The position numbers and the translations under genes are program-made. From positions 1 to 64,000 of the forward strand of contig PIUA01000023.1 of assembly GCA_017577405.1 (NCBI GenBank): 64,000 nt of DNA, written 5' to 3'. Below, one piece after another: positions 9,574 to 17,632 of the stretch (position 1 is its first letter; every line of letters begins with the position of its first letter). This DNA comes from Bacillota bacterium. Its GTDB lineage: Bacteria > Bacillota > Limnochordia > Limnochordales > Limnochordaceae. The notes below the pieces were generated by a model. That model made no database searches. It worked only from the letters and a program-made list of their open reading frames with translations, and was not told the DNA's origin.

Positions 9574-10953
9574 ATGAGCCGGCGCGAAGTGGTCGACAAC
9601 CTGACCCAACTCCTGGAGTGCCTCCCGCCCCATATCCGGCGGGCTTTGGAGGCGATGCCCGACCTCCATCGCCTGACAGAGATCGTCCTCGACCTGGGGC
9701 GCCAGCCCGAAGCTCGGTTCCCCGACCGGTTCACCTACCTGAGCGACGCCTTCGTCACCCGGGAGGACATCAACTTCGTCGTCCAGCGGGTGGGGGAGTT
9801 CGGGGAGGACAACCGGGCGGGCATCGAGCGGACCCTCCACCGCATCTCGGCCATCCGGAACCGGCGGAACGAAATCGTGGGCCTCACCTGCCGCATCGGC
9901 CGGGCGGTCTTCGGCACCATCGACATCATCCGGGACGTGGTGGAGACGGGGAAGAGCATCCTCCTCCTGGGCCGGCCGGGGATCGGGAAGACCACCATGC
10001 TCCGGGAGATCGCCCGGGTGCTGGCTGACGAGTTCAACAAGCGGGTGGTGGTGGTCGACACCTCCAACGAGATCGCCGGCGATGGCGACATCCCCCACCC
10101 GGCCATCGGGCGGGCCCGGCGGATGCAGGTGAGCCGCCCCGATCGCCAGGCCGCGGTGATGATCGAGGCGGTGGAGAACCACATGCCTGAGGTGATCGTC
10201 ATCGACGAGATCGGCACCGAGGCCGAGGCGATGGCGGCCCGGACCATTGCCGAGCGGGGGGTGCAGCTGATCGGCACCGCCCACGGCAATACCCTGGACA
10301 ACCTGGTCCTCAACCCCACCCTCTCCGATCTGGTGGGGGGCATCCAGGCTGTCACCCTGGGGGACGAGGAGGCCAAGAAGCGGGGAACCCAGAAGACCGT
10401 CCTGGAGCGGAAGGCGCCACCCACCTTCGAGATCGTGGTGGAGATCCAGGAGATGGACCGGCTGGCCATCCACCACTCGGTAGCCACCACCATCGACCTC
10501 ATGCTGCGGGGCATCCGGCCCCAGCCGGAGATCCGAGAGCGGTCGCCCGACGGTTCGTATCAGGTGGTGCAAGAGCCGGCCACGCCCGACGAGGCCCCGC
10601 CCGACGTCCCGGCAGGGGAGGGCGGGCGCGCCCCCCGGGAGCGGGATCGGGTGATCCGCATCTTCCCCTACGCCGTCAGCCGGTCCCGCCTGGAGCGGGC
10701 GGTCCGGGAGCACCGGGTGCCTGCCGAGCTGACCCACCGGCTCGAGGAGGCGGACCTGGTCCTTACCCTGAAGGGGCAGTACCGGAAGATGCCCAAGCGG
10801 CTCCGCCAGGCGGAGGCCCAGGGCCTGCCGGTCCACACCATCCGGAGCAACACCTTCAGTCAGGTGGAGCAGTTTGTGGGCGCCTTGGAAAGCGGCCAAG
10901 TCGACCTCTTCCGGCCGGGCCGGGATCACCGGCGGGAGCCGCCCTCCTTCTGA
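9574..10953 (+). CDS. R3H/AAA-type ATPase related to SpoIIIAA and Ycf45
   Basis: The 459-aa protein has a SpoIIIAA/Ycf45-like AAA ATPase core. Walker A is GRPGIGKTT (133-141), Walker B is EVIVIDEIG (about 206-214), and [20 protein letters not shown] follows Walker A. A linker of about 35 residues (about 330-365) leads to a C-terminal domain resembling the single-stranded nucleic-acid-binding part of this family ([20 protein letters not shown] onward). The function is not established; a nucleic-acid-dependent ATPase is the usual description. The ATG follows GGAGG, 13 bp after the decarboxylase stop, so the two are likely co-transcribed. Confidence 0.8.
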   Translation: MSRREVVDNLTQLLECLPPHIRRALEAMPDLHRLTEIVLDLGRQPEARFPDRFTYLSDAFVTREDINFVVQRVGEFGEDNRAGIERTLHRISAIRNRRNEIVGLTCRIGRAVFGTIDIIRDVVETGKSILLLGRPGIGKTTMLREIARVLADEFNKRVVVVDTSNEIAGDGDIPHPAIGRARRMQVSRPDRQAAVMIEAVENHMPEVIVIDEIGTEAEAMAARTIAERGVQLIGTAHGNTLDNLVLNPTLSDLVGGIQAVTLGDEEAKKRGTQKTVLERKAPPTFEIVVEIQEMDRLAIHHSVATTIDLMLRGIRPQPEIRERSPDGSYQVVQEPATPDEAPPDVPAGEGGRAPRERDRVIRIFPYAVSRSRLERAVREHRVPAELTHRLEEADLVLTLKGQYRKMPKRLRQAEAQGLPVHTIRSNTFSQVEQFVGALESGQVDLFRPGRDHRREPPSF

Positions 10954-11061
10954 CAGGCGAGCCGGGCTGGCGGGCGGGAAGGGCCGCCCGCGCCTTTCGG
11001 GACGGAGTCGGACGACGGGGGCTCGTGGGGGATGGGGTCCATCAGGGTTGGAGGGAGGAGC

Positions 11062-11757
11062 ATGGGCAGGGGGCAGCGGGGGCGGTTTATCACCTTTGAA
11101 GGCCCCGATGGGTCGGGCAAGACCACCCAGACCCGGTATTTGGCCCAGGCGTTGCGGCAACGGGGGATCCGGGTGCTGGAGACTTTCGAACCGGGCGACA
11201 CGCCCTTGGGCCGTTACCTCCGCCAGATCCTCCTGGGGCCCCCGGCCGCCGGCGGGCCCGAGGCGCCTGAGTCTGCCAGTTGGGAGCCCGTCCCCATGGC
11301 CGAGATGCTCTTGATGGCCGCCGACCGGGCCCAGCATGTAGAGCAGCGGATCCGGCCCGCCTTGGACGGAGGGATCTGGGTCATCTGCGACCGGTACATC
11401 GACTCGAGCCTCGCCTATCAAGGCTACGGGGCAGGGCTGGCCCTCGAACAGGTCCGCCAGGTGAACCTCTGGGCCACGGGGAACCTCTGGCCCGACCTTA
11501 CCTTCTTCCTCGATCCCGGTCCCGGCGGGCCCCTCACTGGCTGGCCCAGTCCCGATGGGCCCAACCGGCCTGATCGGATCGAAGATCGGGGCCGGGAGCA
11601 CTGGCTCCGGGTCCGGGAGGCCTACCTGGACCTCTGGCGCCAGTCCCCCGGACGGATCTGCCGGATCGAAACGGCCGGGAAGCCCCCGGAGGCGGTGGCC
11701 CAGGAGGTGCTGGCCCACGTGGACCGCTGGGTGGGAAGGGAGGCGGGAGGGTCGTGA
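11062..11757 (+). CDS. tmk: thymidylate kinase
   Basis: It phosphorylates dTMP to dTDP for DNA synthesis. The 231-aa protein has the P-loop GPDGSGKT (14-21), the DRYIDSSLAYQG motif and an Arg-rich lid region (RPDRIEDRGREHWLR). The usual TREPGGTPLGE reads TFEPGDTPLGR here. An earlier in-frame ATG exists at 11032, but the ATG at 11062 follows GGAGGGAGGAG. The stop overlaps the holB GTG start by 4 bp. Confidence 0.94.
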   Translation: MGRGQRGRFITFEGPDGSGKTTQTRYLAQALRQRGIRVLETFEPGDTPLGRYLRQILLGPPAAGGPEAPESASWEPVPMAEMLLMAADRAQHVEQRIRPALDGGIWVICDRYIDSSLAYQGYGAGLALEQVRQVNLWATGNLWPDLTFFLDPGPGGPLTGWPSPDGPNRPDRIEDRGREHWLRVREAYLDLWRQSPGRICRIETAGKPPEAVAQEVLAHVDRWVGREAGGS

Positions 11758-12773
11758 CCCCAGACGGACCCCTCTTGGACCATCTGGTGGGGCAAGACCG
11801 GGCCAGGGGCCGGCTGGTGGAGGCCGTCCGGGAAGGGCGGCTGCACCACGCGTACCTGTTGGTGGGCCCCGAAGGGGTGGGCAAGCGCCTCCTGGCCCGG
11901 GGACTCGCCCAGCTCCTCCTCTGCCCCCAGGCCCGGGACGGGCAGGCCTGCGGGCGGTGCCGGAGCTGCCAGCAGGTGGCCCGGACCAGCCACCCCGACC
12001 TCCACTGGCTGGAGCCCCAGGTCCGGACGGGGGGCCTGGGCAGCCTGGGGATCGACCAGGTGCGGCGCCTCATCCAGGAGGCGGCCTGGCGGCCTTATGA
12101 GGGCGGCTGGAAGGTGCTGGTCATCGCCCAAGCTGATCGCCTCACTCCCGAAGCCCAGAACAGCCTGCTGAAGCTCCTGGAGGAGCCGCCGGGGCAGGCG
12201 GTCATCCTGCTGACCAGCCCGCGGCCCGACCAGCTCCTGCCGACGGTCCGCTCCCGCTGCCACACCGTCCCCTTGCGCTCCCTGACCGATGAGGAGGTGC
12301 GGGGTGTGCTGGCGGACCAGGGGCTGATTGGGCCAGAGGATGACGAGACCGAGACCGAACTGCTCCTGGTGGCCGTCCAAGGGGCGCCGGGGCGGGCGTG
12401 GGCCCTGGACCGGGAACGGCTGAGGGAGCGGCAGGAGGCGGCCCGGGCCTGGGTGGAGGCCCTTCTGGGCGAGCCTGCCTGGCGCCGGCTGGTCCTGGCC
12501 GGAGAGCTGGCGGAGCGGGATGATCTGGTGGAGGTTCTGGAGGGAGCGGTCCTCTGGGTCCGGCAGGTGATCCGCACCCGGGTCGGGCGTTCCGCCGGGT
12601 CCGCCCCAGCGGGGCAGGCCGCCCACCCGCGGCCTAGCCTGGACGAGCTGATCGAGCTCTGGCGGGAGCTCCGGGAGGCGTACCGGTTGGTCCAGGGACC
12701 GGCCCAGCGGCGGCTGGTGCTGGACCGGCTGGCCTGGCGGGGGGCCGGGGGAGGGCCGGGCCGTGGCCACTGA
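11754..12773 (+). CDS. holB: DNA polymerase III subunit delta'
   Basis: This clamp-loader subunit opens the beta clamp together with delta and gamma/tau. The 339-aa AAA+ protein has a Walker A-like GPEGVGKR (38-45), a four-cysteine zinc module (C57, C66, C69, C72), the sensor-like LLKLLEEPP and the SRC motif (SRCHTVPL). Translation starts at a GTG overlapping the tmk stop. The 3' end overlaps rsmI by 11 bp. In B. subtilis tmk and holB are separated by two genes (yaaQ, yaaR) that are missing here. Confidence 0.92.
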   Translation: MTPDGPLLDHLVGQDRARGRLVEAVREGRLHHAYLLVGPEGVGKRLLARGLAQLLLCPQARDGQACGRCRSCQQVARTSHPDLHWLEPQVRTGGLGSLGIDQVRRLIQEAAWRPYEGGWKVLVIAQADRLTPEAQNSLLKLLEEPPGQAVILLTSPRPDQLLPTVRSRCHTVPLRSLTDEEVRGVLADQGLIGPEDDETETELLLVAVQGAPGRAWALDRERLRERQEAARAWVEALLGEPAWRRLVLAGELAERDDLVEVLEGAVLWVRQVIRTRVGRSAGSAPAGQAAHPRPSLDELIELWRELREAYRLVQGPAQRRLVLDRLAWRGAGGGPGRGH

Positions 12774-13626
12774 ACCGGGGTGCCTTTACGTGGTGGGGAC
12801 CCCCATCGGCAACCTGGAGGATGTCACCCTGCGGGCCCTCCGGGTGCTGAAAGAGGTGGACCTTATCGCCGCCGAGGACACCCGTGTCACCCGGAAGCTC
12901 CTGGCCCACTACGACATCCACACACCCTTGATCAGCCTGCACGAGCACAATGAGCGGGCGAGGAGCGCCGAGCTCATCCAACGGCTGCAGCAGGGGCAGG
13001 CCGTCGCCCTGGTGAGCGACGCGGGGATGCCCACCATCTCCGATCCGGGGGGCCGGCTGGTGGCGGAGGCGGTGGCCGCCGGGTGCCCCCTCCAGGTGGT
13101 TCCCGGCCCCAGCGCGGTGCTGGCGGCGGTGGCGGTTTCGGGTCTGGAGGTGGAGCGGTTCGCCTTCGAAGGCTTCCTGCCCCGCCAGGGCCAGGCCCGC
13201 CAGGCCCGGCTGGAGGAGCTGGCCCGCCTGCCCCACGCCCTGGTGCTCTTCGAGGCCCCAGGGAGGCTGGTACGGACCCTCCAGGAGCTCCGGGACGTTC
13301 TCGGGCCCCGGCGGGTGGCCGTGGCCCGGGAGCTGACCAAGCGCTTCGAAGAGGTGATCCGGGGCGACTGGGAGACGGTCCTCGACCACTTCCACCGCCA
13401 CCCGCCCCGGGGGGAGCTGGTGATCGTGGTGGCGGGCGCCGACCCCCAAGACCGCCGCAGCTGGACGGACCAGGAGGTGGCGGAAGCGCTGGGGCGGCTG
13501 ATCGCCCAGCAGGTGGACCGCAAGGAGGCCATCCGTGAGGTGGCCCGGCTCTCGGGCCGCCCCCGGCGGGAGGTCTACCAGATCGCCCTCCGACAGCGCA
13601 GCCCGTCGGAGGAGGCGGGTTCCTGA
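12763..13626 (+). CDS. rsmI: 16S rRNA (cytidine-1402-2'-O)-methyltransferase
   Basis: It 2'-O-methylates C1402 of 16S rRNA using SAM. The 287-aa protein has the tetrapyrrole-methylase-type fold, with VVGTPIGNLEDVTLRAL at the N-terminus, AAEDTRVTRKLL, LVSDAGMPTISDPG, VPGPSAVLAA and the RELTKRFEE segment. A short helical tail follows. The GTG start lies inside the end of holB. In B. subtilis the intervening yaaT, yabA, yabB and yazA genes separate holB and rsmI; here they are absent. Confidence 0.94.
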   Translation: MATEPGCLYVVGTPIGNLEDVTLRALRVLKEVDLIAAEDTRVTRKLLAHYDIHTPLISLHEHNERARSAELIQRLQQGQAVALVSDAGMPTISDPGGRLVAEAVAAGCPLQVVPGPSAVLAAVAVSGLEVERFAFEGFLPRQGQARQARLEELARLPHALVLFEAPGRLVRTLQELRDVLGPRRVAVARELTKRFEEVIRGDWETVLDHFHRHPPRGELVIVVAGADPQDRRSWTDQEVAEALGRLIAQQVDRKEAIREVARLSGRPRREVYQIALRQRSPSEEAGS

Positions 13627-13644
13627 GGCCCGTCGGCAGGGCCG

Positions 13645-13890
13645 TCAGGAGACTTGCTTCATCTCGTCGAGGCAGGCCTGGCAGATGATCTTCTCCTTGT
13701 AGGTTCGGACGTTGGTAGCGCTGCCGCAGAAGATGCAGGCGGGCTGGTACTTCTTCAGAATGATCTTTTCCCCGTCCACATAGATCTCCAGAGCGTCCCG
13801 CTCCTCAATCTGCAGGGTGCGCCGGAGCTCGATGGGGATGACCACCCGGCCCAGCTCATCGACCCGGCGGACGATGCCCGTCGACTTCAC
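13645..13890 (-). CDS. abrB: AbrB/SpoVT-family transition-state regulator
   Basis: The 81-aa DNA-binding protein has an N-terminal SpoVT/AbrB swapped-hairpin domain (TGIVRRVDELGRVVIPIELR, GEKIILKKY). Its C-terminal part has two CxxC pairs (CIFC and CQAC), which are typical of the Bacillota AbrB group. The frame is open upstream; the GTG at 13890 follows GGGAGGGG. Its place between rsmI and metG matches B. subtilis abrB. It probably represses post-exponential genes and may control itself through the direct repeats just upstream. Confidence 0.92.
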   Translation of the reverse strand: MKSTGIVRRVDELGRVVIPIELRRTLQIEERDALEIYVDGEKIILKKYQPACIFCGSATNVRTYKEKIICQACLDEMKQVS

Positions 13891-13909
13891 CGTGCCACCC
13901 CTCCCTTCT

Positions 13910-13968
13910 TTCGACAACATTCGACAGGAAGCTACAGGCATTCTAGGCACGCTTCCAGGTTCTGTCAA
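13910..13968 (-). promoter_or_regulatory. abrB promoter with tandem TTCGACA repeats
   Basis: On the minus strand, TTGACA (13963-13968) and TAGAAT (13940-13945) are separated by 17 bp, a near-consensus sigma-A promoter. Between it and the SD, TTCGACA occurs twice (13910-13916 and 13920-13926, plus-strand reading), exactly 10 bp apart. This spacing is one helical turn and fits an autoregulatory operator just downstream of the transcription start. Confidence 0.7.
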
Positions 13969-14054
13969 CGAACGGGGCGGAAACGGCGGCCAGGGGCCCG
14001 ACGCCCCGCCTCGGGGAAGCGGCCGGCGCCCGCTTCTGGGGGCTTCTGCCGGCG

Positions 14055-14501
14055 TCACGGGCCCAGGAACCGGAGCAGCACGGCCGCCAGGCCCGCGGCC
14101 ACCAGGGGGCCGGCGGGGATCCCCTCCAGCCAGAGGACGCCCATGACCGAGCCCATCACCATGCCCAGCATGGTCTCGGGCCGGTGCTGGAGGAGGTTCA
14201 CCCCTTGGGCGGCCAGCCACGCGGAGAGGGCGCCCACCACCACCGCCACCAGTCCCGGCAGGCTGACCATCTGGACCGCCGCCTGGGCGAGCCCCAGGTG
14301 GCCCCGGGCGAAGGGGAGGAGGAGGCTGATCAAGAGGAGGAGGATCCCCAGGCTGAGGGTGTACTCCTCCAGGAAGTCCAGCACGCTGGCCGGTCCCAGG
14401 GTGGCGAAGATGAGCAGCGCCGCCGCGGCGGTGGCCACCAGATCGTTCCGCCCCAGCAAGCCTGCCGCCACCAGGACCAGGAGTACCAGCTTCCCCTCCA
14501 C
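14055..14501 (-). CDS. DUF441 family membrane protein
   Basis: The 148-aa protein is almost entirely hydrophobic, with four predicted membrane segments (about 5-35, 45-65, 80-105 and 110-145). It matches the DUF441 (B. subtilis YtwI-like) family by its overall pattern, including LLGRNDLV near the N-terminus and the glycine-rich GMVMGSVMGV region. Function is unknown. A GTG start follows GGGAGGGG. It is divergent from the metG T-box leader. Confidence 0.75.
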   Translation of the reverse strand: MEGKLVLLVLVAAGLLGRNDLVATAAAALLIFATLGPASVLDFLEEYTLSLGILLLLISLLLPFARGHLGLAQAAVQMVSLPGLVAVVVGALSAWLAAQGVNLLQHRPETMLGMVMGSVMGVLWLEGIPAGPLVAAGLAAVLLRFLGP

Positions 14502-14549
14502 CGGGCGCCCCTCCCGTCGCTTCCAATCTATGTGAGCCCGGCGCCACTC

Positions 14550-14579
14550 TTGACTGGCCCGGCAGGTCTCGGGTATAGT
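14550..14579 (+). promoter_or_regulatory. promoter of the metG T-box transcript
   Basis: TTGACT (14550-14555) and TATAGT (14574-14579) are separated by 18 bp, immediately before the T-box leader. Confidence 0.75.
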
Positions 14580-14585
14580 TAGGGC

Positions 14586-14846
14586 CGAAACAGGAGCAGG
14601 AAAGCGATGATGGGGCGGAGTAGCCTGGGGAACGGCCCGAAGCGAGCCGGGACGGTGGGAGCCGGCGGCGCGGCCCCTGGTGAAGATGGCCCCGGAGCGC
14701 CTCCTCGAAGGCGAGTAGGGGAGGCCGGCTGGCGCCCGTTACGCGCCAGGGTGCGATCAGCACCTAGCGAGGCCGTTGCCGCGAGGCAGCGGTGAAGCAG
14801 GGTGGTACCGCGGGATTGCCCGCCCCTGGAGGGGCGGCTTTTTTGT
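14586..14846 (+). ncRNA. methionine-specific T-box riboswitch
   Basis: This leader senses uncharged tRNA-Met and controls metG by antitermination. It holds the T-box core CAGGGTGGTACCGCGG (about 14798-14813) followed by a GC-rich terminator (arms about 14821-14826 and 14831-14836, T run to 14844). Upstream is a stem I region with AGTA and AGCCGGGAC/GGTGGGAGCC-type elements. The triplet ATG at 14686-14688, in the context GAAG-ATG-G, fits the specifier position and matches Met. The exact 5' end is inferred from the promoter. Confidence 0.92.
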
Positions 14847-14876
14847 TGCCTGAGATCCGTGGAAGGGTGGGATTCC

Positions 14877-16820
14877 ATGGGCGCGTCCCGATACTACGTG
14901 ACCACGCCGATCTACTACCCCAGTGACCGCCTCCACATCGGCCACGCCTACACGACCACCATCGCCGACAGCCTGGCCCGCTGGCACCGGCTGAAGGGCG
15001 ATGAGGTCTTCTTCCTCACCGGCTCCGACGAGCACGGCCAGAAGATTGAGCGGCGGGCCAAGGAGGCGGGCACCTCGCCCCAAGCCTATGTCGACGCCAT
15101 CGTCGCCACCTTCAAGGACCTCTGGAAGCGGCTCCACATCCAGTATGATGACTTTATCCGCACCACCGAGCCGCGGCACGTGCGGGTAGTCCAGGAGATC
15201 TTCCAACGGCTGGAGGCCCAGGGGGACATCTACCGTTCCCAGTATGAGGGCTGGTACTGCGTGCCCTGCGAGACCTTCTGGACCGAGAGCCGGCTGGTGG
15301 ACGGCAACTGCCCCGACTGCGGCCGGCCCGTCGAGTGGGTCCAGGAGGAGAGCTTCTTCTTCCGGTTGTCCAAGTACATGCCCCGGCTCCTCGAGCACAT
15401 CGAGCGGCATCCGGAGTTCATCCAGCCCGAGAGCCGGCGGAACGAGATGATCCAGTTCATCAAGAGCGGGGTGGAGGACCTCTCCGTCAGCCGGACCACC
15501 TTTGAGTGGGGGATCCCGGTTCCGGGCCATCCGGGCCACGTGGTCTACGTCTGGATCGACGCCCTGACCAACTACATCAGCGCGGCCGGGTACCTGGACG
15601 ATCCCGACCGGTTCCAGCGCCTCTGGCCGGCGGATCTCCACCTGGTGGGGAAGGACATCCTCCGCTTCCACACTGTCATCTGGCCGGCCCTGCTCATGGC
15701 CCTGGACCTGCCCCTGCCCCGCCAGGTGGCGGGCCACGGCTGGATCCTGACCGAGACCGGCAAGATGTCCAAGTCCAAGGGGAACGTGACCGATCCCATC
15801 GAGCTTATCGAGGAGTTCGGGGCGGACCGGATCCGCTACTTCCTCCTCCGGGAGATCCCCTTCGGCCAGGACGGCTACTTCAGCCGGGAGGCCCTCATCG
15901 AGCGGAGCAACGCTGATCTCTCCAACGACTTGGGCAACCTCCTCCACCGCACCCTGAGCATGCTCCACCGCTACCAGGAGGGGGTCATCCGGGAGCCGGG
16001 GCCCGAGGAGCCCCTGGACCGGGAGCTGGCGGTGCTGGCGACGGGCGCCTTTGCTGCCATGGACGCCAAGCTCCAGCAGCTGGCCCTCAACGAGGCCTTG
16101 GAGGAGCTTTGGAAGGTGATCCGGCGGGGGAACAAGTACCTGGACCAGGCGGAGCCGTGGGCCCTGGCCCGGGATCCGGCCCAGGCCCCGCGGCTGGCCC
16201 GGGTGCTCTACACGGTGGCGGAGGCCCTCCGGCTGGTGGCTCTTCTGGTCGCTCCCTTCCTTCCCCAGACGGGCGAGCGGATCTGGCATCAGCTGGGCCT
16301 GAGCGGGTCGGTCCATCAGGCCCGCCAAGACCAGCTCCGGTGGGGGCTCCTCCCGGCGGGGACGGTGGTGCAGAAGCCGGAGCCCATCTTCCCCCGGCTG
16401 GAGCGGGAGACGGAGGAGGAGCCGGCGCCTGAGCCGGCGGCCGCCCCCGCCCCGAAGGAGGCGCCGAAGGCGGCCCCTGCCTCCGAAGAGGTCCCGGAGA
16501 TCACCATCGACGAGTTCGCCCGGCTGGATCTGCGCCTGGCCCGGGTGGTGGCGGCGGAGCCCGTCAAGGGAGCGGACCGCCTCCTCAAGCTCCAGCTCGA
16601 CCTGGGCGCGGAGACCCGGCAGGTGGTGGCGGGCATCGCCCAGAGCTACAAGCCCGAAGAGCTGGTGGGCCGCCAGGTGGTGGTGGTGGCCAACCTGAAG
16701 CCGGCCCGGCTCCGGGGCGAGCTCTCCCAGGGCATGATCCTGGCCGCCTCAGGACCCGACGGCCGGTTGGGGTTGGTGACCGTCCAGGAAGAGCTGCCGC
16801 CGGGGAGTCGGGTCCGGTGA
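14877..16820 (+). CDS. metG: methionyl-tRNA synthetase
   Basis: It charges tRNA-Met and tRNA-fMet. The 647-aa protein has the class I signature HIGH (20-23) and KMSKS (296-300). Its zinc knuckle has two CxxC pairs (C128/C131, C145/C148). An anticodon-binding helical domain follows. An acidic/Ala-Pro linker near 515-535 leads to a C-terminal Trbp111/EMAP-II tRNA-binding domain (about 540-647). The ATG at 14877 lies just after the T-box terminator. The gene is controlled by that riboswitch and probably drives tatD (4-bp overlap) and purA. Confidence 0.96.
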   Translation: MGASRYYVTTPIYYPSDRLHIGHAYTTTIADSLARWHRLKGDEVFFLTGSDEHGQKIERRAKEAGTSPQAYVDAIVATFKDLWKRLHIQYDDFIRTTEPRHVRVVQEIFQRLEAQGDIYRSQYEGWYCVPCETFWTESRLVDGNCPDCGRPVEWVQEESFFFRLSKYMPRLLEHIERHPEFIQPESRRNEMIQFIKSGVEDLSVSRTTFEWGIPVPGHPGHVVYVWIDALTNYISAAGYLDDPDRFQRLWPADLHLVGKDILRFHTVIWPALLMALDLPLPRQVAGHGWILTETGKMSKSKGNVTDPIELIEEFGADRIRYFLLREIPFGQDGYFSREALIERSNADLSNDLGNLLHRTLSMLHRYQEGVIREPGPEEPLDRELAVLATGAFAAMDAKLQQLALNEALEELWKVIRRGNKYLDQAEPWALARDPAQAPRLARVLYTVAEALRLVALLVAPFLPQTGERIWHQLGLSGSVHQARQDQLRWGLLPAGTVVQKPEPIFPRLERETEEEPAPEPAAAPAPKEAPKAAPASEEVPEITIDEFARLDLRLARVVAAEPVKGADRLLKLQLDLGAETRQVVAGIAQSYKPEELVGRQVVVVANLKPARLRGELSQGMILAASGPDGRLGLVTVQEELPPGSRVR

Positions 16821-17629
16821 AGGCTGCGCTCGGGGGCTGGGTCGACATGCACCTCCACCTGACGGATCCCGCCTTCCAAGGGGAGGAGGCGGCGGTCCTG
16901 GCCCGGGCTTGGGCTGCTGGGGTTCAGTGGGTGGTCACCAGCGGCACCGATCTGGAGAGCTCCCAGCGGGCCGTGGCGCTGGCCCGGCGTTTTCCCGGCC
17001 GGGTCTGGGCGACGGTGGGGTTCCACCCCCACGAGGCAGGCCAGTGGACCGAGGCGAGCGAGGCGGCTCTGGAAGGGCTGGCCGGAGACCCCCACGTGGT
17101 AGCCATCGGCGAGATCGGCCTGGACTTCCATTACACCTTCGCTCCCCGGGACGTGCAGGAGGCCGTCTTCCGCCGCCAGCTCCGCCTCGCCCGCCGTCTC
17201 AGCCTGCCGGTGGTGATCCACTCCCGGGAGGCAACGGCCGAGACCCTGGCCGTCCTGCGGGAGGAGATGCCGGTGGAAGGGGTGCTCCACTGCTTCACGG
17301 GGGACCCGGAGTTGGCGCAGGGAGGCCTGGAGCTGGGCCTCTTCCTCTCGGTGGGCGGGATGCTCACCTTCAAGAAGATGGAGGCCCTGCGGGAGGCGGT
17401 GGCCACCCTGCCCCGGGATCGGATCTGCCTGGAGACGGATGCGCCCTACCTCGCGCCCGTCCCCTACCGGGGGAAGCGGAACGAGCCGGCGTGGGTGGTG
17501 GAGAGTGGGAAGGCTCTGGCCGACCTGTGGGGTGTGGATCCGGATGAGGCGGCGGCGGTGACCGCGGCCAACGCCCGCCGGCTCTTCCCGCGGGTGGCCG
17601 AGTGGGAGAGGAGCAGGGAGGGGACGTAG
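16817..17629 (+). CDS. tatD: TatD-family metal-dependent hydrolase/DNase
   Basis: The 270-aa TIM-barrel metallohydrolase has metal ligands in DMHLHLTD (10-17), the VGFHPHEA motif, GEIGLDFHY, a conserved His in VVIHSRE, VLHCFTGD and the ETDAPYLAP Asp. Relatives have 3'-exonuclease or DNase activity. Its GTG start overlaps the metG stop, as in B. subtilis metS-yabD. Confidence 0.93.
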   Translation: MKAALGGWVDMHLHLTDPAFQGEEAAVLARAWAAGVQWVVTSGTDLESSQRAVALARRFPGRVWATVGFHPHEAGQWTEASEAALEGLAGDPHVVAIGEIGLDFHYTFAPRDVQEAVFRRQLRLARRLSLPVVIHSREATAETLAVLREEMPVEGVLHCFTGDPELAQGGLELGLFLSVGGMLTFKKMEALREAVATLPRDRICLETDAPYLAPVPYRGKRNEPAWVVESGKALADLWGVDPDEAAAVTAANARRLFPRVAEWERSREGT

Positions 17630-17632
17630 AGC

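Noticed and set aside
8965-11718. A 917-codon open frame on the minus strand, and similar long frames opposite tatD-purA (16646-18898) and the SANT/AI-2E region
   Set aside because: These lie antisense to well-identified genes. They arise because high GC3 suppresses stop codons. The translations are low-complexity Pro/Gly/Arg/His without domain motifs.
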